Shown here piece by piece: positions 55,847 through 64,000 of a DNA stretch of 64,000 nucleotides. The notes beneath the pieces were generated by a model. It ran no database searches, had not been told where the DNA came from, and was given only the letters and a program-made list of their open reading frames with translations. A program made the translations under genes and the position numbers. The stretch's first letter is position 1, and the number at the start of each line of letters is the position of its first letter. The DNA is from Campylobacter concisus (GTDB taxonomy: Bacteria > Campylobacterota > Campylobacteria > Campylobacterales > Campylobacteraceae): NCBI RefSeq assembly GCF_002913715.1, contig NZ_PPCE01000004.1, forward strand, positions 248,001 to 312,000, read 5' to 3'.

Positions 55847-56926
55847 TTATGTGCACTGAAAATTTACCCCGACGACCTCGCACTTATCACAAATTTGCAT
55901 ATAGATCGTGCCGTCGCCGTCTATCAAAGCACCAAAAGGAATTTGCGCTAGATATTTCATCGTTTTAGCGCATTTTGGGCATGCTAGATGCTCGGTGTCT
56001 TGCAGCCACTGCGGATATCCGCCAAGCAAAATTTCACTATCTATCATATATGAGTAGTGAGCGCAAACCTCACTGGCTAGCTCAAATTTTTGCCCATCAA
56101 GCGTCGCTACAGCGTCTCTTACATAGTCTTCGCTCTCACCCTCACCTACTACCTCAGTTTGCACGCTATTGCCATCATTTTGGCAAAAGTACCGCACAAG
56201 GCCCACACATGTTGGGCAAAATTTAAGCACAGCATCGTTTTTAAGCTCTAGCCCAAGTCGTTTTAAGCTCTCTTTTTTGATTGTAAATTCCAGCATCTCA
56301 CCGCTACAAAATTTACATTTTTCATCGTTTAGTGCTTTAAATTTAATGCTTGCCTCTACGCTTTGGCTTGGCTGGCAGGTAAAACACCTATCAAAAACTA
56401 GGCTTCTTCTCTTGCCGCTGCTATCAAAGCTCCAGCCTGCAACCTGCGCGTATCCATCGGTATCTACGTGAAGCTTTGCCTTCCAAGGCTTTGGCGCTTT
56501 ATAGAGCTTAAAAAATAGCTCTCTTACCACCTCATCGCCCTGCCACGCAAGCGCGCAAAGGATGTGATTTATTTTTACGATATTTTCAGCGCCATTTAGG
56601 CTATTTATGAGCTCATCCCTGACGTCACTTGTGGCGTTTTTGTAAATTTCAAACGGGTAGTACTCGCCCTGCTTGGTTACTTCTCTTATGATCTGCTCGT
56701 CGCAAATGCCGTGTAGGTAGAAAATGTAGACAAGATCGCTATAAATTTCACCGTATTTGCCTATCTCATCTACGTGAGCTAGGACATTTTTTAGCTTTTG
56801 TTTGATCTCGTCTTTGCTTAAATTTTCATAAAACTCCAGCTTCTCTTTTTGCCTACACTCATAACAAATCCCGTCAAAGTAAATCGTCCTTTGCTTGCAC
56901 TTAGGACAAAGATGTGGCTCGCCCAT
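55847..56926 (-). CDS. Zinc-ribbon protein with DUF1963-like C-terminus
   Basis: A 359-residue cytoplasmic protein with several Cys pairs: CPKCKQRTIYFDGICYEC at residues 7-24, CFTC, CKFC, CPTC, CPKC and CDKC near the C-terminus, enough for about three zinc sites. The last 80 residues (ILLGGYPQWLQDTEHLACPKCAKTMKYLAQIPF; GDGTIYMQICDKC) recall DUF1963/YwqG-like proteins. No known function. It ends the run before ruvB, which lies 23 bases upstream on the same strand; that may mean a shared transcript. Confidence 0.75.
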   Translation of the reverse strand: MGEPHLCPKCKQRTIYFDGICYECRQKEKLEFYENLSKDEIKQKLKNVLAHVDEIGKYGEIYSDLVYIFYLHGICDEQIIREVTKQGEYYPFEIYKNATSDVRDELINSLNGAENIVKINHILCALAWQGDEVVRELFFKLYKAPKPWKAKLHVDTDGYAQVAGWSFDSSGKRRSLVFDRCFTCQPSQSVEASIKFKALNDEKCKFCSGEMLEFTIKKESLKRLGLELKNDAVLKFCPTCVGLVRYFCQNDGNSVQTEVVGEGESEDYVRDAVATLDGQKFELASEVCAHYSYMIDSEILLGGYPQWLQDTEHLACPKCAKTMKYLAQIPFGALIDGDGTIYMQICDKCEVVGVNFQCT

Positions 56927-56949
56927 TTTTGCTCCAAATTTAAATTTCG

Positions 56950-57960
56950 CTACTCAAAAAGCCCTTTTTCGATGTCGATCTTGACGTTAAAGGTCTCAAA
57001 ACACTTCGCACTTGCGATCCTGCCCTTTGCTGTGCGCTCGATAAAGCCATTTGCAAGCAGATATGGCTCGATGACGTCCTCAACCGTGCCCTCATCCTCG
57101 CTAAGAGCCGCTGCGATCGTGCTAAGCCCCATAGGACGGCGCCTTGCTTGCATCAAAATTTCTAAATACCTAATATCCATCTCGTCAAATCCAAGCGAAT
57201 TTACTCCAAGCGCGTTAAGCCCCTCTTTTGCACGCTCATGGCTAATGATTAGCTCGTCATTTACCTCGGCAAAGTCGCGAATTCGCTTTAGTAGTCTAAG
57301 AGCGATCCTTGGCGTGGCACGTGAGCGTTTGGCGATCTCAAGCGAGGCGTTTTTATCGCACTCTTTGCCAAGCTTGGCAGAGGCTATCTGCACGATACGG
57401 CTTAGCTCGCTGCTTGTGTAAAACTGCAGCCTAAAGTCCATCCCAAAGCGGTCTCTTAAAGGCGCTGAGATCATGCCAGCACGCGTCGTTGCACCTATTA
57501 GCGTAAATTTTGGCAGGTCTATCTTGATAGTCTGGGCAGCTGGTCCTGAGCCTATGATGATGTCTAGCCTAAAGTCCTCCATCGCAGGGTAGAGCACCTC
57601 CTCGATAGCTGGGCTTAGGCGGTGTATCTCGTCGATAAAAAGCACGTCGCCCTCTTGTAAATTTGTAAGGATCGCTGCAAGATCGCCACTCTTTTCTATC
57701 ATCGGCGCCGCGGTCATTTTGATACTTACGCCCATTTCGTTTGCGATGATGTGAGCGAGGGTCGTCTTACCAAGTCCTGGAGGGCCGTAAAATAGCACGT
57801 GATCTAGGCACTCATTTCGCTTTTTGGCTGCTTTTATAAAGACGTCTAAATTTTGTTTTATCTTTTCTTGGCCGATGTAGTCTTCAAATTTTGTCGGTCT
57901 AAGCGAGATTTCAAAGTCATTTTCAAAGCTTACTTTTTCGATTTCAACGATTCTATCCAA
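56950..57960 (-). CDS. ruvB: Holliday junction DNA helicase RuvB
   Basis: Hexameric ATPase that drives branch migration with RuvA. The 336-residue protein has [23 protein letters not shown], Walker [23 protein letters not shown], Walker [44 protein letters not shown] and the C-terminal winged helix ([29 protein letters not shown]). Normal length. Confidence 0.97.
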   Translation of the reverse strand: MDRIVEIEKVSFENDFEISLRPTKFEDYIGQEKIKQNLDVFIKAAKKRNECLDHVLFYGPPGLGKTTLAHIIANEMGVSIKMTAAPMIEKSGDLAAILTNLQEGDVLFIDEIHRLSPAIEEVLYPAMEDFRLDIIIGSGPAAQTIKIDLPKFTLIGATTRAGMISAPLRDRFGMDFRLQFYTSSELSRIVQIASAKLGKECDKNASLEIAKRSRATPRIALRLLKRIRDFAEVNDELIISHERAKEGLNALGVNSLGFDEMDIRYLEILMQARRRPMGLSTIAAALSEDEGTVEDVIEPYLLANGFIERTAKGRIASAKCFETFNVKIDIEKGLFE

Positions 57961-58009
57961 AGTTTTTCCTTCTAAATTTAAGGCTTCATTTTACGCTTTT
58001 ATGCTTAAT

Positions 58010-59116
58010 CTAAGCTCGTTTAAATTTATAGTAAAAGGTGCTGCCCTCATTATAAACGCTATCAACACCGTATAAAATGTCATGTTTTTGGCAAATTTCG
58101 CTGACGATATTTAGCCCAAGGCCAAAGCCGCCTTGAATTTCATCCTCTCTGACGTATCTTTTCCAGACTCTTTTTACGTCCTTTATCCCCTTACCAAAGT
58201 CCTGCACGATAAGATTTATGCGCTCTGCTTCAAGCTCTAAATTTACTACTATCTCGCTCTCTTTTGGGCTGTATTTTATGGCATTTGTGATGGTGTTATC
58301 GATGATGCGCTGAGCTTCGACCTTACTTAGCATAGTAAATGCCTCGCTTACTAAATTTGTCTTTACCACGATGTGCTTGACATCAGCCACGCTTGAGAGA
58401 AATTTCACTCTCTCTTTAACGTATTCGCCTAAATTTAGCCTCTCAAGTGGAAATTTGATGTAGCCTCGCTTTATGAAGTACTCGACATCTTCGTAGGTTA
58501 TTTGCATCTGTTTTAGAGCGTTTTTGATGCGTGTTACATACTTGTTTTCAAGTCCAAGCATCTCAAGGTTCATGCCAGCTACGCCAAGTGGGGTCTTTAG
58601 CTCGTGCATAGCGTCGTTAAAGAAGTTGTTCATATATTTTTGAAACTCTTTATAAGGCTTAACACTGCTTAGATATAAAAAATAGACGATAAAAAGCACC
58701 GCCACAAGGATGACAAGCAGCATGATGGCTGTTAAAAAGATGTTCTTTTTGTTATCAAGCTCCTTTTCTACGACGATGTAGTAAGGGGTCTTATCTTTTA
58801 TAAAAAAGCTCTTGTAAAAGAGATAGCCACCCTCTTCTAGAGTTACAAATTTAAAGCTGCTTGGCTCTTTGCTAAGCGTTGAGATGACTGGTTTAAAATT
58901 GACGTCGTAGATAGCAAATTTATACTTTAATGAGCTAGCTATATTTTCGTTTTTGAGAAATGCATTTTTGATGATGGTTTCATGCTTCATAGCGCCAAAG
59001 AGAGCCTTTGAACTACTATTTTTCTGACTTAAATTTAAGATCACAAAGCTTTGAAAGCAAAAGAGCGACATTATGACAAATGTCGCTATGATCTGGATCT
59101 TAAAGCTCTTGTGCAT
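58010..59116 (-). CDS. Sensor histidine kinase
   Basis: A 368-residue membrane kinase with helices at about 9-29 and 125-150 and a periplasmic domain of about 95 residues between them. The H-box is FNDAMHELKTPLGVAGMNLEM (H171). The N-box is IIDNTITNAIKYSPKESEI and the G-boxes are IVQDFGKGIKDV and GGFGLGLNIVSEI. Its start overlaps the response-regulator gene by 17 bases. The signal is unknown; the pair stands next to the Psr/Phs operon but its control of that operon is not shown. Confidence 0.92.
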   Translation of the reverse strand: MHKSFKIQIIATFVIMSLFCFQSFVILNLSQKNSSSKALFGAMKHETIIKNAFLKNENIASSLKYKFAIYDVNFKPVISTLSKEPSSFKFVTLEEGGYLFYKSFFIKDKTPYYIVVEKELDNKKNIFLTAIMLLVILVAVLFIVYFLYLSSVKPYKEFQKYMNNFFNDAMHELKTPLGVAGMNLEMLGLENKYVTRIKNALKQMQITYEDVEYFIKRGYIKFPLERLNLGEYVKERVKFLSSVADVKHIVVKTNLVSEAFTMLSKVEAQRIIDNTITNAIKYSPKESEIVVNLELEAERINLIVQDFGKGIKDVKRVWKRYVREDEIQGGFGLGLNIVSEICQKHDILYGVDSVYNEGSTFYYKFKRA

Positions 59117-59768
59117 CTATCTTGTAGCCTATGCGCCTCTTTGAGATGATAAAGTTATTGTTTGTCTTGTTTCTTATCTTTAAAACGTGCATCCTTATAT
59201 CAGCGCCCTCGATCTCTTTGTCGTTCCAGACAAGATCTCTAAGCTCCTCCATGCTGACGTAAGAATTTAGATGTGAGACCAAACACTCGACCAAAGCGAC
59301 CTCTTTTGCGCTAAGATCAACCATCTTGCCATCTTTAAGTAGCACACGTTTATTTAGGTTAAAGCTAAACTCGTCATTTATCTTTACTATGTTTTTATCG
59401 TCAGTGCCATAGTATTTTCTCATAAGCTCAGCAACTCTAAATTTAAGCTCAGCTAGCTCAAATGGCTTTTTTAGATACTCATTACAGCCAAGCTCATAGC
59501 CAATCGCCATATCATCAATATCAACTAAAGATGTCGTTATCATGATAGGAGCGTTTGGGTTTAGACTTCTTATATATTTGATGACTTCGTGACCATTTAC
59601 TCCAGGCACTTTTATGTCGAGTATAAAAAGGTGATAGAAATTTTTCTCTATCAGATCGCAAGCCTCTTGACCGTCGCTCACCGCTGTAACTTCATAACCA
59701 AGCGTCTGCAAAAACTCACAGACGCTCTCTTGAAACCCTAGATCATCTTCTAAAAGCAAAATCTTCAA
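59100..59768 (-). CDS. OmpR-family response regulator
   Basis: A 222-residue regulator with an N-terminal receiver (MKILLLEDDLGF; phosphoacceptor D51 in FILDIKVPG; LKKPFE with the conserved Lys) and a C-terminal winged helix (LSAKEVALVECLVSHLNSYVSMEELRDLVW; RMHVLKIRNKTNNNFIISKRRIGYKI). It is translated with the kinase gene that follows (17-base overlap) and lies 90 bases after psrC. Confidence 0.93.
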   Translation of the reverse strand: MKILLLEDDLGFQESVCEFLQTLGYEVTAVSDGQEACDLIEKNFYHLFILDIKVPGVNGHEVIKYIRSLNPNAPIMITTSLVDIDDMAIGYELGCNEYLKKPFELAELKFRVAELMRKYYGTDDKNIVKINDEFSFNLNKRVLLKDGKMVDLSAKEVALVECLVSHLNSYVSMEELRDLVWNDKEIEGADIRMHVLKIRNKTNNNFIISKRRIGYKIDAQEL

Positions 59769-59858
59769 AATGCTCTCCTAAAAAACAAACTTTAATAAGA
59801 TTTTCATCTATTGTAATACTTAGTAGGTAAATTTCAAATTAAAATTCTTTTTTAAGTA

Positions 59859-60794
59859 TTAAATAAAAATTTGTCCTGCATAGACTATGTAATATCTTAG
59901 CAAAAAGACACCACAAATGACTAAAATAGCGTTTAGCACGGCAAATTCGCGTTTGAAATCATGCACCTTTAAAACGCTTAAGTCTAAAATGATAGGCACA
60001 GCCATACCAAGACCTATGACGCCGATATAAAACATCAGCCCAAGAGAATTTGCGCTAAGTGCGTTTGCTACGCTCTGCGCACCACTTGCACTTGCACCTT
60101 TTACGACCATAAAAAGAGCGACTATCAGCAAAAACTCGACTATTATCGCTATAAAGTCAAATTTTAATAAAAAGTGTGCAGTTTGGTTTTGTGCTCTCTT
60201 TTCATCTTTTAGCACGCCAAGAAGCAGCGTAAAAGCACCAGCACAGCTCAAGCCTGATACTAAAAATAATACCGGCAAGACTGATGTATTCCAAAGTGCG
60301 ATCTTATGAGCTGCACTTAGCAAAAAGCCTGTATATGCACCAACGCCAATGCCTAGGATAAAAAGTAAAATTTCAAGTAGGCTTGAAAGCTTGCTAGCAA
60401 AATTTGCAACTACGTCAAAAAGAGAAATTTTAAGCAATGCGATCTCGTTTTTAAATGCGCCAACTGCGTATATAACGCTAAGAGGCGTATAAACTAGAAG
60501 CAGTGCAACGCCTATTGACATGACTGAGTCAAAGTTGTAAAGCAAGAGTATCCAGTAAAAGCTAAGCGGCTTGCCAAGATCAAGCACCAAAAGAGCAAGT
60601 CCAAGAATGATCGCTAATGGAGCGATAAGAGCGGCTGCTTTAAAGTAGTAGTTCTCTTTGCCATATTTTTTTGAAATGAGCACAGCAACGATGCTAGCAC
60701 CCGCACTAAGTCCTGCTAAAAATAGATAAACGGCTATCGGCCAACCCCAGTAAATTTCAGAGTATTGAGCTAGGCTTCCTGACATGTTATTCAT
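59859..60794 (-). CDS. psrC: Polysulfide/thiosulfate reductase membrane subunit (NrfD-like)
   Basis: A 311-residue inner-membrane protein with eight or more helices, the NrfD/PsrC type that passes electrons from menaquinol to the iron-sulfur subunit. It starts AQYSEIYWGWPIAVYLFLAGLSAGASIVAVL, the typical first helix. It overlaps the iron-sulfur gene by 8 bases. PsrC and PhsC differ mainly in detail, so the substrate of the complex is left open. Confidence 0.85.
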   Translation of the reverse strand: MNNMSGSLAQYSEIYWGWPIAVYLFLAGLSAGASIVAVLISKKYGKENYYFKAAALIAPLAIILGLALLVLDLGKPLSFYWILLLYNFDSVMSIGVALLLVYTPLSVIYAVGAFKNEIALLKISLFDVVANFASKLSSLLEILLFILGIGVGAYTGFLLSAAHKIALWNTSVLPVLFLVSGLSCAGAFTLLLGVLKDEKRAQNQTAHFLLKFDFIAIIVEFLLIVALFMVVKGASASGAQSVANALSANSLGLMFYIGVIGLGMAVPIILDLSVLKVHDFKREFAVLNAILVICGVFLLRYYIVYAGQIFI

Positions 60795-61350
60795 GGTGTG
60801 CTCCTTTTGTATTTGCGATCATTGCAAGTGAAGGTTTTGTATTTAGCTCCGCTTTTGGCAAGTAGTATTTACTCTCTTTTAATTTCTTTGAAATTTTAGA
60901 GTTTTCATCATTTACATCGCCAAAAGTTAGTGCATTTGTAGGGCAGACACTAACGCAAGCTGGCTCTTTGCCCTCTTCTAGCCTACTCTCATAGCAAAAT
61001 GTGCATTTGCCTATCTCGCCATTTGGCAAGACATAACGAGCGTCGTATGGACAAGCCAGGATGCAGTACTTGCAACTAACGCAAATTCTATGATCAAGCA
61101 ACGTCACGCCATCAGCTGTTTTAAAGCTAGCGCCAGTTGGGCAAACCTCAACACAAGGTGCATCTTCGCACATAACACAGCTTTGACGTAAAAAATCAGT
61201 CTTTAAATTTGGAAATGTCCCACTCATCTTCGCATGCACCTGCAAGCGGTAAAGTCCCCTTGGTACGTTGTTTGCACTTCTGCAAGCTACCGAGCAGCCT
61301 TGACAGCCGATGCATAAATTTTCATCATGTATCATCATATATTTTTTCAT
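60787..61350 (-). CDS. psrB: Four-cluster iron-sulfur subunit of polysulfide/thiosulfate reductase
   Basis: A 187-residue ferredoxin-type protein with four cysteine groups for four [4Fe-4S] clusters: CIGCQGCSVAC, CVMCEDAPCVEVCP, CVSCKYCILACPYD, and CTFCYESRLEEGKEPACVSVCP. It moves electrons between the NrfD-like subunit and the molybdopterin subunit in the periplasm. It has no signal of its own and would ride with the Tat-exported catalytic subunit. Confidence 0.9.
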   Translation of the reverse strand: MKKYMMIHDENLCIGCQGCSVACRSANNVPRGLYRLQVHAKMSGTFPNLKTDFLRQSCVMCEDAPCVEVCPTGASFKTADGVTLLDHRICVSCKYCILACPYDARYVLPNGEIGKCTFCYESRLEEGKEPACVSVCPTNALTFGDVNDENSKISKKLKESKYYLPKAELNTKPSLAMIANTKGAHHE

Positions 61351-61359
61351 TTTCTATCC

Positions 61360-63633
61360 TTACGCTTTACTTATGCTAACGCCAACATTTGTAACCATGG
61401 TTGCAGCCACTGGCCCTTCGGCTGGATTAAGAAGCACGCTTGTATTTAGCCCCACGTGATCTATACTCTTAAGACCTGGCGTGATGTGTCCAAAACCGTG
61501 ATATATAAAGAGCGTATCTTCTCTAATGCCCTCGGTCACCATGAGCTTGCCCTTTTGCTCGCCAAATTTATTTTTCACCACGACCATATCGCCATCTCGT
61601 AAATTTTTACGTTTAGCTGTTTTTGGATTTATCCAGATAGGGCTATCACTCATAAGATCATGAAGCGACGGCACCGCCTGAGTATGTCCATTGGTATGAA
61701 TAGGTGTTTTGCCGCAAGTTAAGCAAAGATCATGTCCGTCAAATGTGTCCATATCTTTGTCATTTAGCGCGCCATATCCTGCAAACTGTGCCTCGACATC
61801 AGGTAAAAATAGCTCTATCTTGCCACTTTTTGTTTTAAGCTTAGCCATATCATCCATTAGACCATTTTCACCTACAAATTTAGCAGCGACTGGATATTTA
61901 GCGATAAATTTATCGATCATGCCTTTTTCTCTAAACAAAATTCCCGGCTCGTCCCACGTGATAAAGCCATCTTTTTCCAGCGTAGCAAGTAAATTTACAT
62001 CTCCGCCAGCTTGTTGCATCCTAAACTCACGTATGTCGTTCCAAGTATAAAGCTCATCTATCTTCATGCGACGTGCTAGCTCCCTAAAGATAAATGCCCC
62101 GTCCTTAGTGTCGCCAACTGGATCAATAACTTTATTTCTTATCATATAAGCTGGTTTTAGACCTGACTTATCCTCTATGCCCTCGTCACGCTCAAGGTAG
62201 CTACTCTCAGGCAAGATAACATCAGCAAATGTCGCCATATCGTTTAGATAAACATCGCTTACCACGATAAAATCAAGCTTCTTTATCGCCTCTATGCTCT
62301 TCATCGTCTCAGCAACGTTTATTAGGTGGTTAAAGCGGATGTTAAACCAGCCTTTTATGGCGTAAGGCTTTCCGTTTAAGATAGCGTCATTTATATCCAT
62401 CAAAACGCCATGTTTTCTACTTACAAATTTATGCCTACCAGTCTCGCCAGCAAAGTCTAGTCTAGTGACTTTTGGCACTTTAAATTTCTCATCTGGATTT
62501 TTAAGAACTGGGAATTTATCCTCGCCAACTAGCTTGTTAAAGGTTTTAGCATTTTTGCCACCAAAAAGACCGCCTTTAACCTCCCAGTTGCCCATCATCG
62601 CATTTGCCACCATGATGGCTTTTGTTCGCATATATTCAGCTCTTGTAGTGGTTGTCTTATGACCAAAATCAAAAATAACTCTTGGGGCAGCCTTATAAAT
62701 TTCATCAGCGATTCGCCTAACATCACTTGCTTTTATGCCAGTGATTGCCTCTTGCCATTCAGGCGTTTTGCCCTCTACGCTTTTAACGATCTCATCAAAG
62801 CCAATTGTAAATTTCTCAATAAATTCTTTATCGTAAGTGCCATTTTGTATCCATGTATTTATGATAGCTAGCACAAAAGCTAGATCAGTGCCAGGTCTAA
62901 CTGGCAGCCACTCATCAGCCTTTGAAGCCACCACGCTAAATCTTGGCTCAAGCACAAGTAGCTTTGTATCTTTTTTAGCCGCAAATTTAGCAAGCTTTTT
63001 AGCATCGGCTATAACTATGCCTTCAAAGAGATTGTGGCCAAAATTTACAACGTATTTTGCATTTGCAAAGTCTCTTTTTAGTTTAGCTATTCCATACATC
63101 TGCTCGCAGACCATTTGATATGTGATCGGGCAGCACGAAAAGTGTGAAAAGCAGTTTGGCGAGCCGTAAGATGAGGCAAAATTTACCATTAGCTTATGCG
63201 TTTGTGAGCTTTTACAGGTAAAGACAAAGCTTTCTGGGCCATACTTTTGCTTGATCTCAAGCATTTTTGAAGCAACTAGATCAAGTGCCTCATCCCAGCT
63301 GGCCTCGCGCCACTTATTTTCTCCTCTCTCTCCAACCCTAATCAAAGGCTTTTTGACTCTATTTTCGTCATAAAGCTGGCTAAAACCAGAGCCACCTCTT
63401 GCACAAAGCGAAGTCGCCGTACCGCCAGCTTTTGGATTGCCGCTTAAGAAGCAAATTTTATTATCAACGACCTTTGCTTCGATGGGGCATCTTGAAGAGC
63501 ACATCTCGCAAAAGCTACGGACGTACTTCTCATCTTGCTTTGCAGCATTTTCCAAAGCACCACCCGGTAAGGATGATGCAACCATACTGACTCCAGCACC
63601 GAATTTTAAAAATTCTCGTCTATTTAAGCTCAT
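61360..63633 (-). CDS. psrA: Molybdopterin catalytic subunit of polysulfide/thiosulfate reductase
   Basis: A 757-residue member of the PsrA/PhsA branch of molybdopterin oxidoreductases, reducing polysulfide or thiosulfate in the periplasm. A twin-arginine signal (SLNRREFLKFGAGVSMVASS) begins the protein. CEMCSSRCPIEAKVV and SLCARGG bind the N-terminal [4Fe-4S] cluster. A cysteine in PNCFSHFSCCPITYQ is the likely molybdenum ligand. The C-terminal dinucleotide-binding domain is present (PIHTNGHTQAVPSL). It is the first gene of the operon, followed by the iron-sulfur and NrfD-like genes. Confidence 0.92.
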   Translation of the reverse strand: MSLNRREFLKFGAGVSMVASSLPGGALENAAKQDEKYVRSFCEMCSSRCPIEAKVVDNKICFLSGNPKAGGTATSLCARGGSGFSQLYDENRVKKPLIRVGERGENKWREASWDEALDLVASKMLEIKQKYGPESFVFTCKSSQTHKLMVNFASSYGSPNCFSHFSCCPITYQMVCEQMYGIAKLKRDFANAKYVVNFGHNLFEGIVIADAKKLAKFAAKKDTKLLVLEPRFSVVASKADEWLPVRPGTDLAFVLAIINTWIQNGTYDKEFIEKFTIGFDEIVKSVEGKTPEWQEAITGIKASDVRRIADEIYKAAPRVIFDFGHKTTTTRAEYMRTKAIMVANAMMGNWEVKGGLFGGKNAKTFNKLVGEDKFPVLKNPDEKFKVPKVTRLDFAGETGRHKFVSRKHGVLMDINDAILNGKPYAIKGWFNIRFNHLINVAETMKSIEAIKKLDFIVVSDVYLNDMATFADVILPESSYLERDEGIEDKSGLKPAYMIRNKVIDPVGDTKDGAFIFRELARRMKIDELYTWNDIREFRMQQAGGDVNLLATLEKDGFITWDEPGILFREKGMIDKFIAKYPVAAKFVGENGLMDDMAKLKTKSGKIELFLPDVEAQFAGYGALNDKDMDTFDGHDLCLTCGKTPIHTNGHTQAVPSLHDLMSDSPIWINPKTAKRKNLRDGDMVVVKNKFGEQKGKLMVTEGIREDTLFIYHGFGHITPGLKSIDHVGLNTSVLLNPAEGPVAATMVTNVGVSISKA

Positions 63634-63882
63634 CTTTCTCCCTTTAAAGATATTTGCCTTTAGTTATTCTAGTATTTAAAGTTGAAAATAAAATTAAATT
63701 ATACTTAATATTTATATTTAGATTTTTAGTTTTAAAAAATGAGTATTCTAATATCAAAATGAGTAAAATTATAAAAATTATAATTTTAATTAATATAATT
63801 TTTAACGCGATCTTATAAAAATTTTAAATATAAAATTTTGATTAAGGATTTTGAATAGAAATTAAAAATTTTAAAGGGATTT
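63634..63882. other. AT-rich promoter region of the psrABC operon
   Basis: About 250 bases without a gene. Very AT-rich, with several TATAAT-like sequences on the minus strand. No operator can be singled out. Confidence 0.4.
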
Positions 63883-63885
63883 AAA

Positions 63886-63907
63886 AAGCCGAGAGAGATC
63901 TCGGCTT
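63886..63907 (-). terminator. Terminator of the gene at the window end
   Basis: A 9-base perfect stem (AAGCCGAGA/TCTCGGCTT) and a 4-base loop. On the minus strand it ends in TTTTT, just past the stop codon of the partial gene at 63926. Confidence 0.85.
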
Positions 63908-63925
63908 AAGTTTGATTTAAAATAC

Positions 63926-64000
63926 TTATAAAAGTATCGGAGCTATCAAAAATCCAAGTGCGACAGAAAAAACAATAGCTAAAACACCTGGAATAAAAAA
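63926..64000 (-). CDS. C-terminal end of a membrane-protein gene (partial)
   Basis: The last 24 codons of a minus-strand gene that continues past the window. The peptide is strongly hydrophobic (IPGVLAIVFSVALGFLIAPI), probably the final membrane helix. It ends in TAA and is followed by a good terminator. Too short to name. Confidence 0.7.
   Translation of the reverse strand, partial: FFIPGVLAIVFSVALGFLIAPILL

Noticed and set aside
56849-57421. 190-codon open frame on the plus strand
   Set aside because: Lies fully opposite ruvB and the zinc-ribbon gene; Ser/Ala/Leu-rich shadow with no family and no ribosome-binding site.

Overview
The window is AT-rich, densely coded chromosomal DNA from a member of the Campylobacterota, most likely a Campylobacter close to C. 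concisus. Pointers are a Campylobacter-type major porin, the Campylobacterota-only DnaA partner HobA, a tmRNA tag reading ANNVNFAPAYAKAA, and gene neighbourhoods matching C. jejuni and Helicobacter (nadE/lpxK/thrC/kdsB; hobA/holB/folP/lysC; ilvC/deacetylase/dprA/ruvX; rpsF/ssb/rpsR; cmoB beside a Cj0977-like hotdog protein). No prophage, insertion sequence, CRISPR array or integron was seen. The species is inferred by memory of these families, not by a search.

Layout. 1-1.55 kb: the 3'-truncated heat-shock repressor gene hrcA with its own promoter and CIRCE operator, then a small XRE regulator and a basic 57-residue ORF. 1.6-7.0 kb: a minus-strand operon nadE, DegT-like gene, lpxK, cutA, thrC, kdsB (cofactor, envelope and amino-acid synthesis). 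7.1-9.2 kb: a metallo-hydrolase and the major porin, whose expected ATG reads ACG. 9.3-14 kb: hotdog protein, cmoB, a tiny lipoprotein, then a plus-strand run of Tat-exported transglutaminase-like protein, MerT-like and MerP-like proteins, and pepD. 14-20.6 kb: minus-strand Rrf2 regulator, flhA, DHH phosphoesterase, two small proteins, pyrB, pyrC. 20.7-23.7 kb: rpsO and a stand-alone selenocysteine formate dehydrogenase. 23.7-32.4 kb: two minus-strand blocks, ligA-tlyA-ribF-cmoA and rppH-lysC-hobA-holB-folP-NADAR.

32.4-36.5 kb is an iron-uptake unit: a TonB-dependent receptor and a PepSY membrane protein, divergent from an AraC regulator, with a Fur-box-like sequence on the receptor promoter. 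36.5-49.4 kb: hemW, tatB, tatC, queA and a degenerate signalling protein; then minus-strand ilvC, deacetylase, dprA and ruvX; then HDOD, RNase R, holA and rpsF-ssb-rpsR. 49.4-50.3 kb has a non-coding stretch and four tRNA genes (Lys, Glu-like, Val, Asp). 50.5-64 kb: ribB with a degenerate second domain, panB, an HPt protein, tmRNA, an orphan Cache sensor, a HIT protein, an AI-2E-family permease, a zinc-ribbon protein, ruvB, a two-component system and a psrABC/phsABC polysulfide or thiosulfate reductase operon. The window ends in the 3' tip of another minus-strand membrane-protein gene.

How the genes fit together: most are housekeeping. Several support anaerobic or microaerobic respiration: the selenoprotein formate dehydrogenase and the Psr/Phs reductase, whose catalytic subunit carries a twin-arginine signal, with tatB and tatC also in the window. 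Both enzymes of the tRNA cmo5U34 pathway (CmoA, CmoB) are present, together with a tRNA-Val(UAC) that is a usual substrate. The most unusual points are the ACG start of the porin gene, a DegT-family enzyme without its Schiff-base lysine, an odd tRNA-Glu anticodon loop, an N-truncated NADAR protein, an apparently leaderless XRE gene pair, and the Tat-transglutaminase/MerT/MerP cluster. I did not find a clearly new defence or mobile system.
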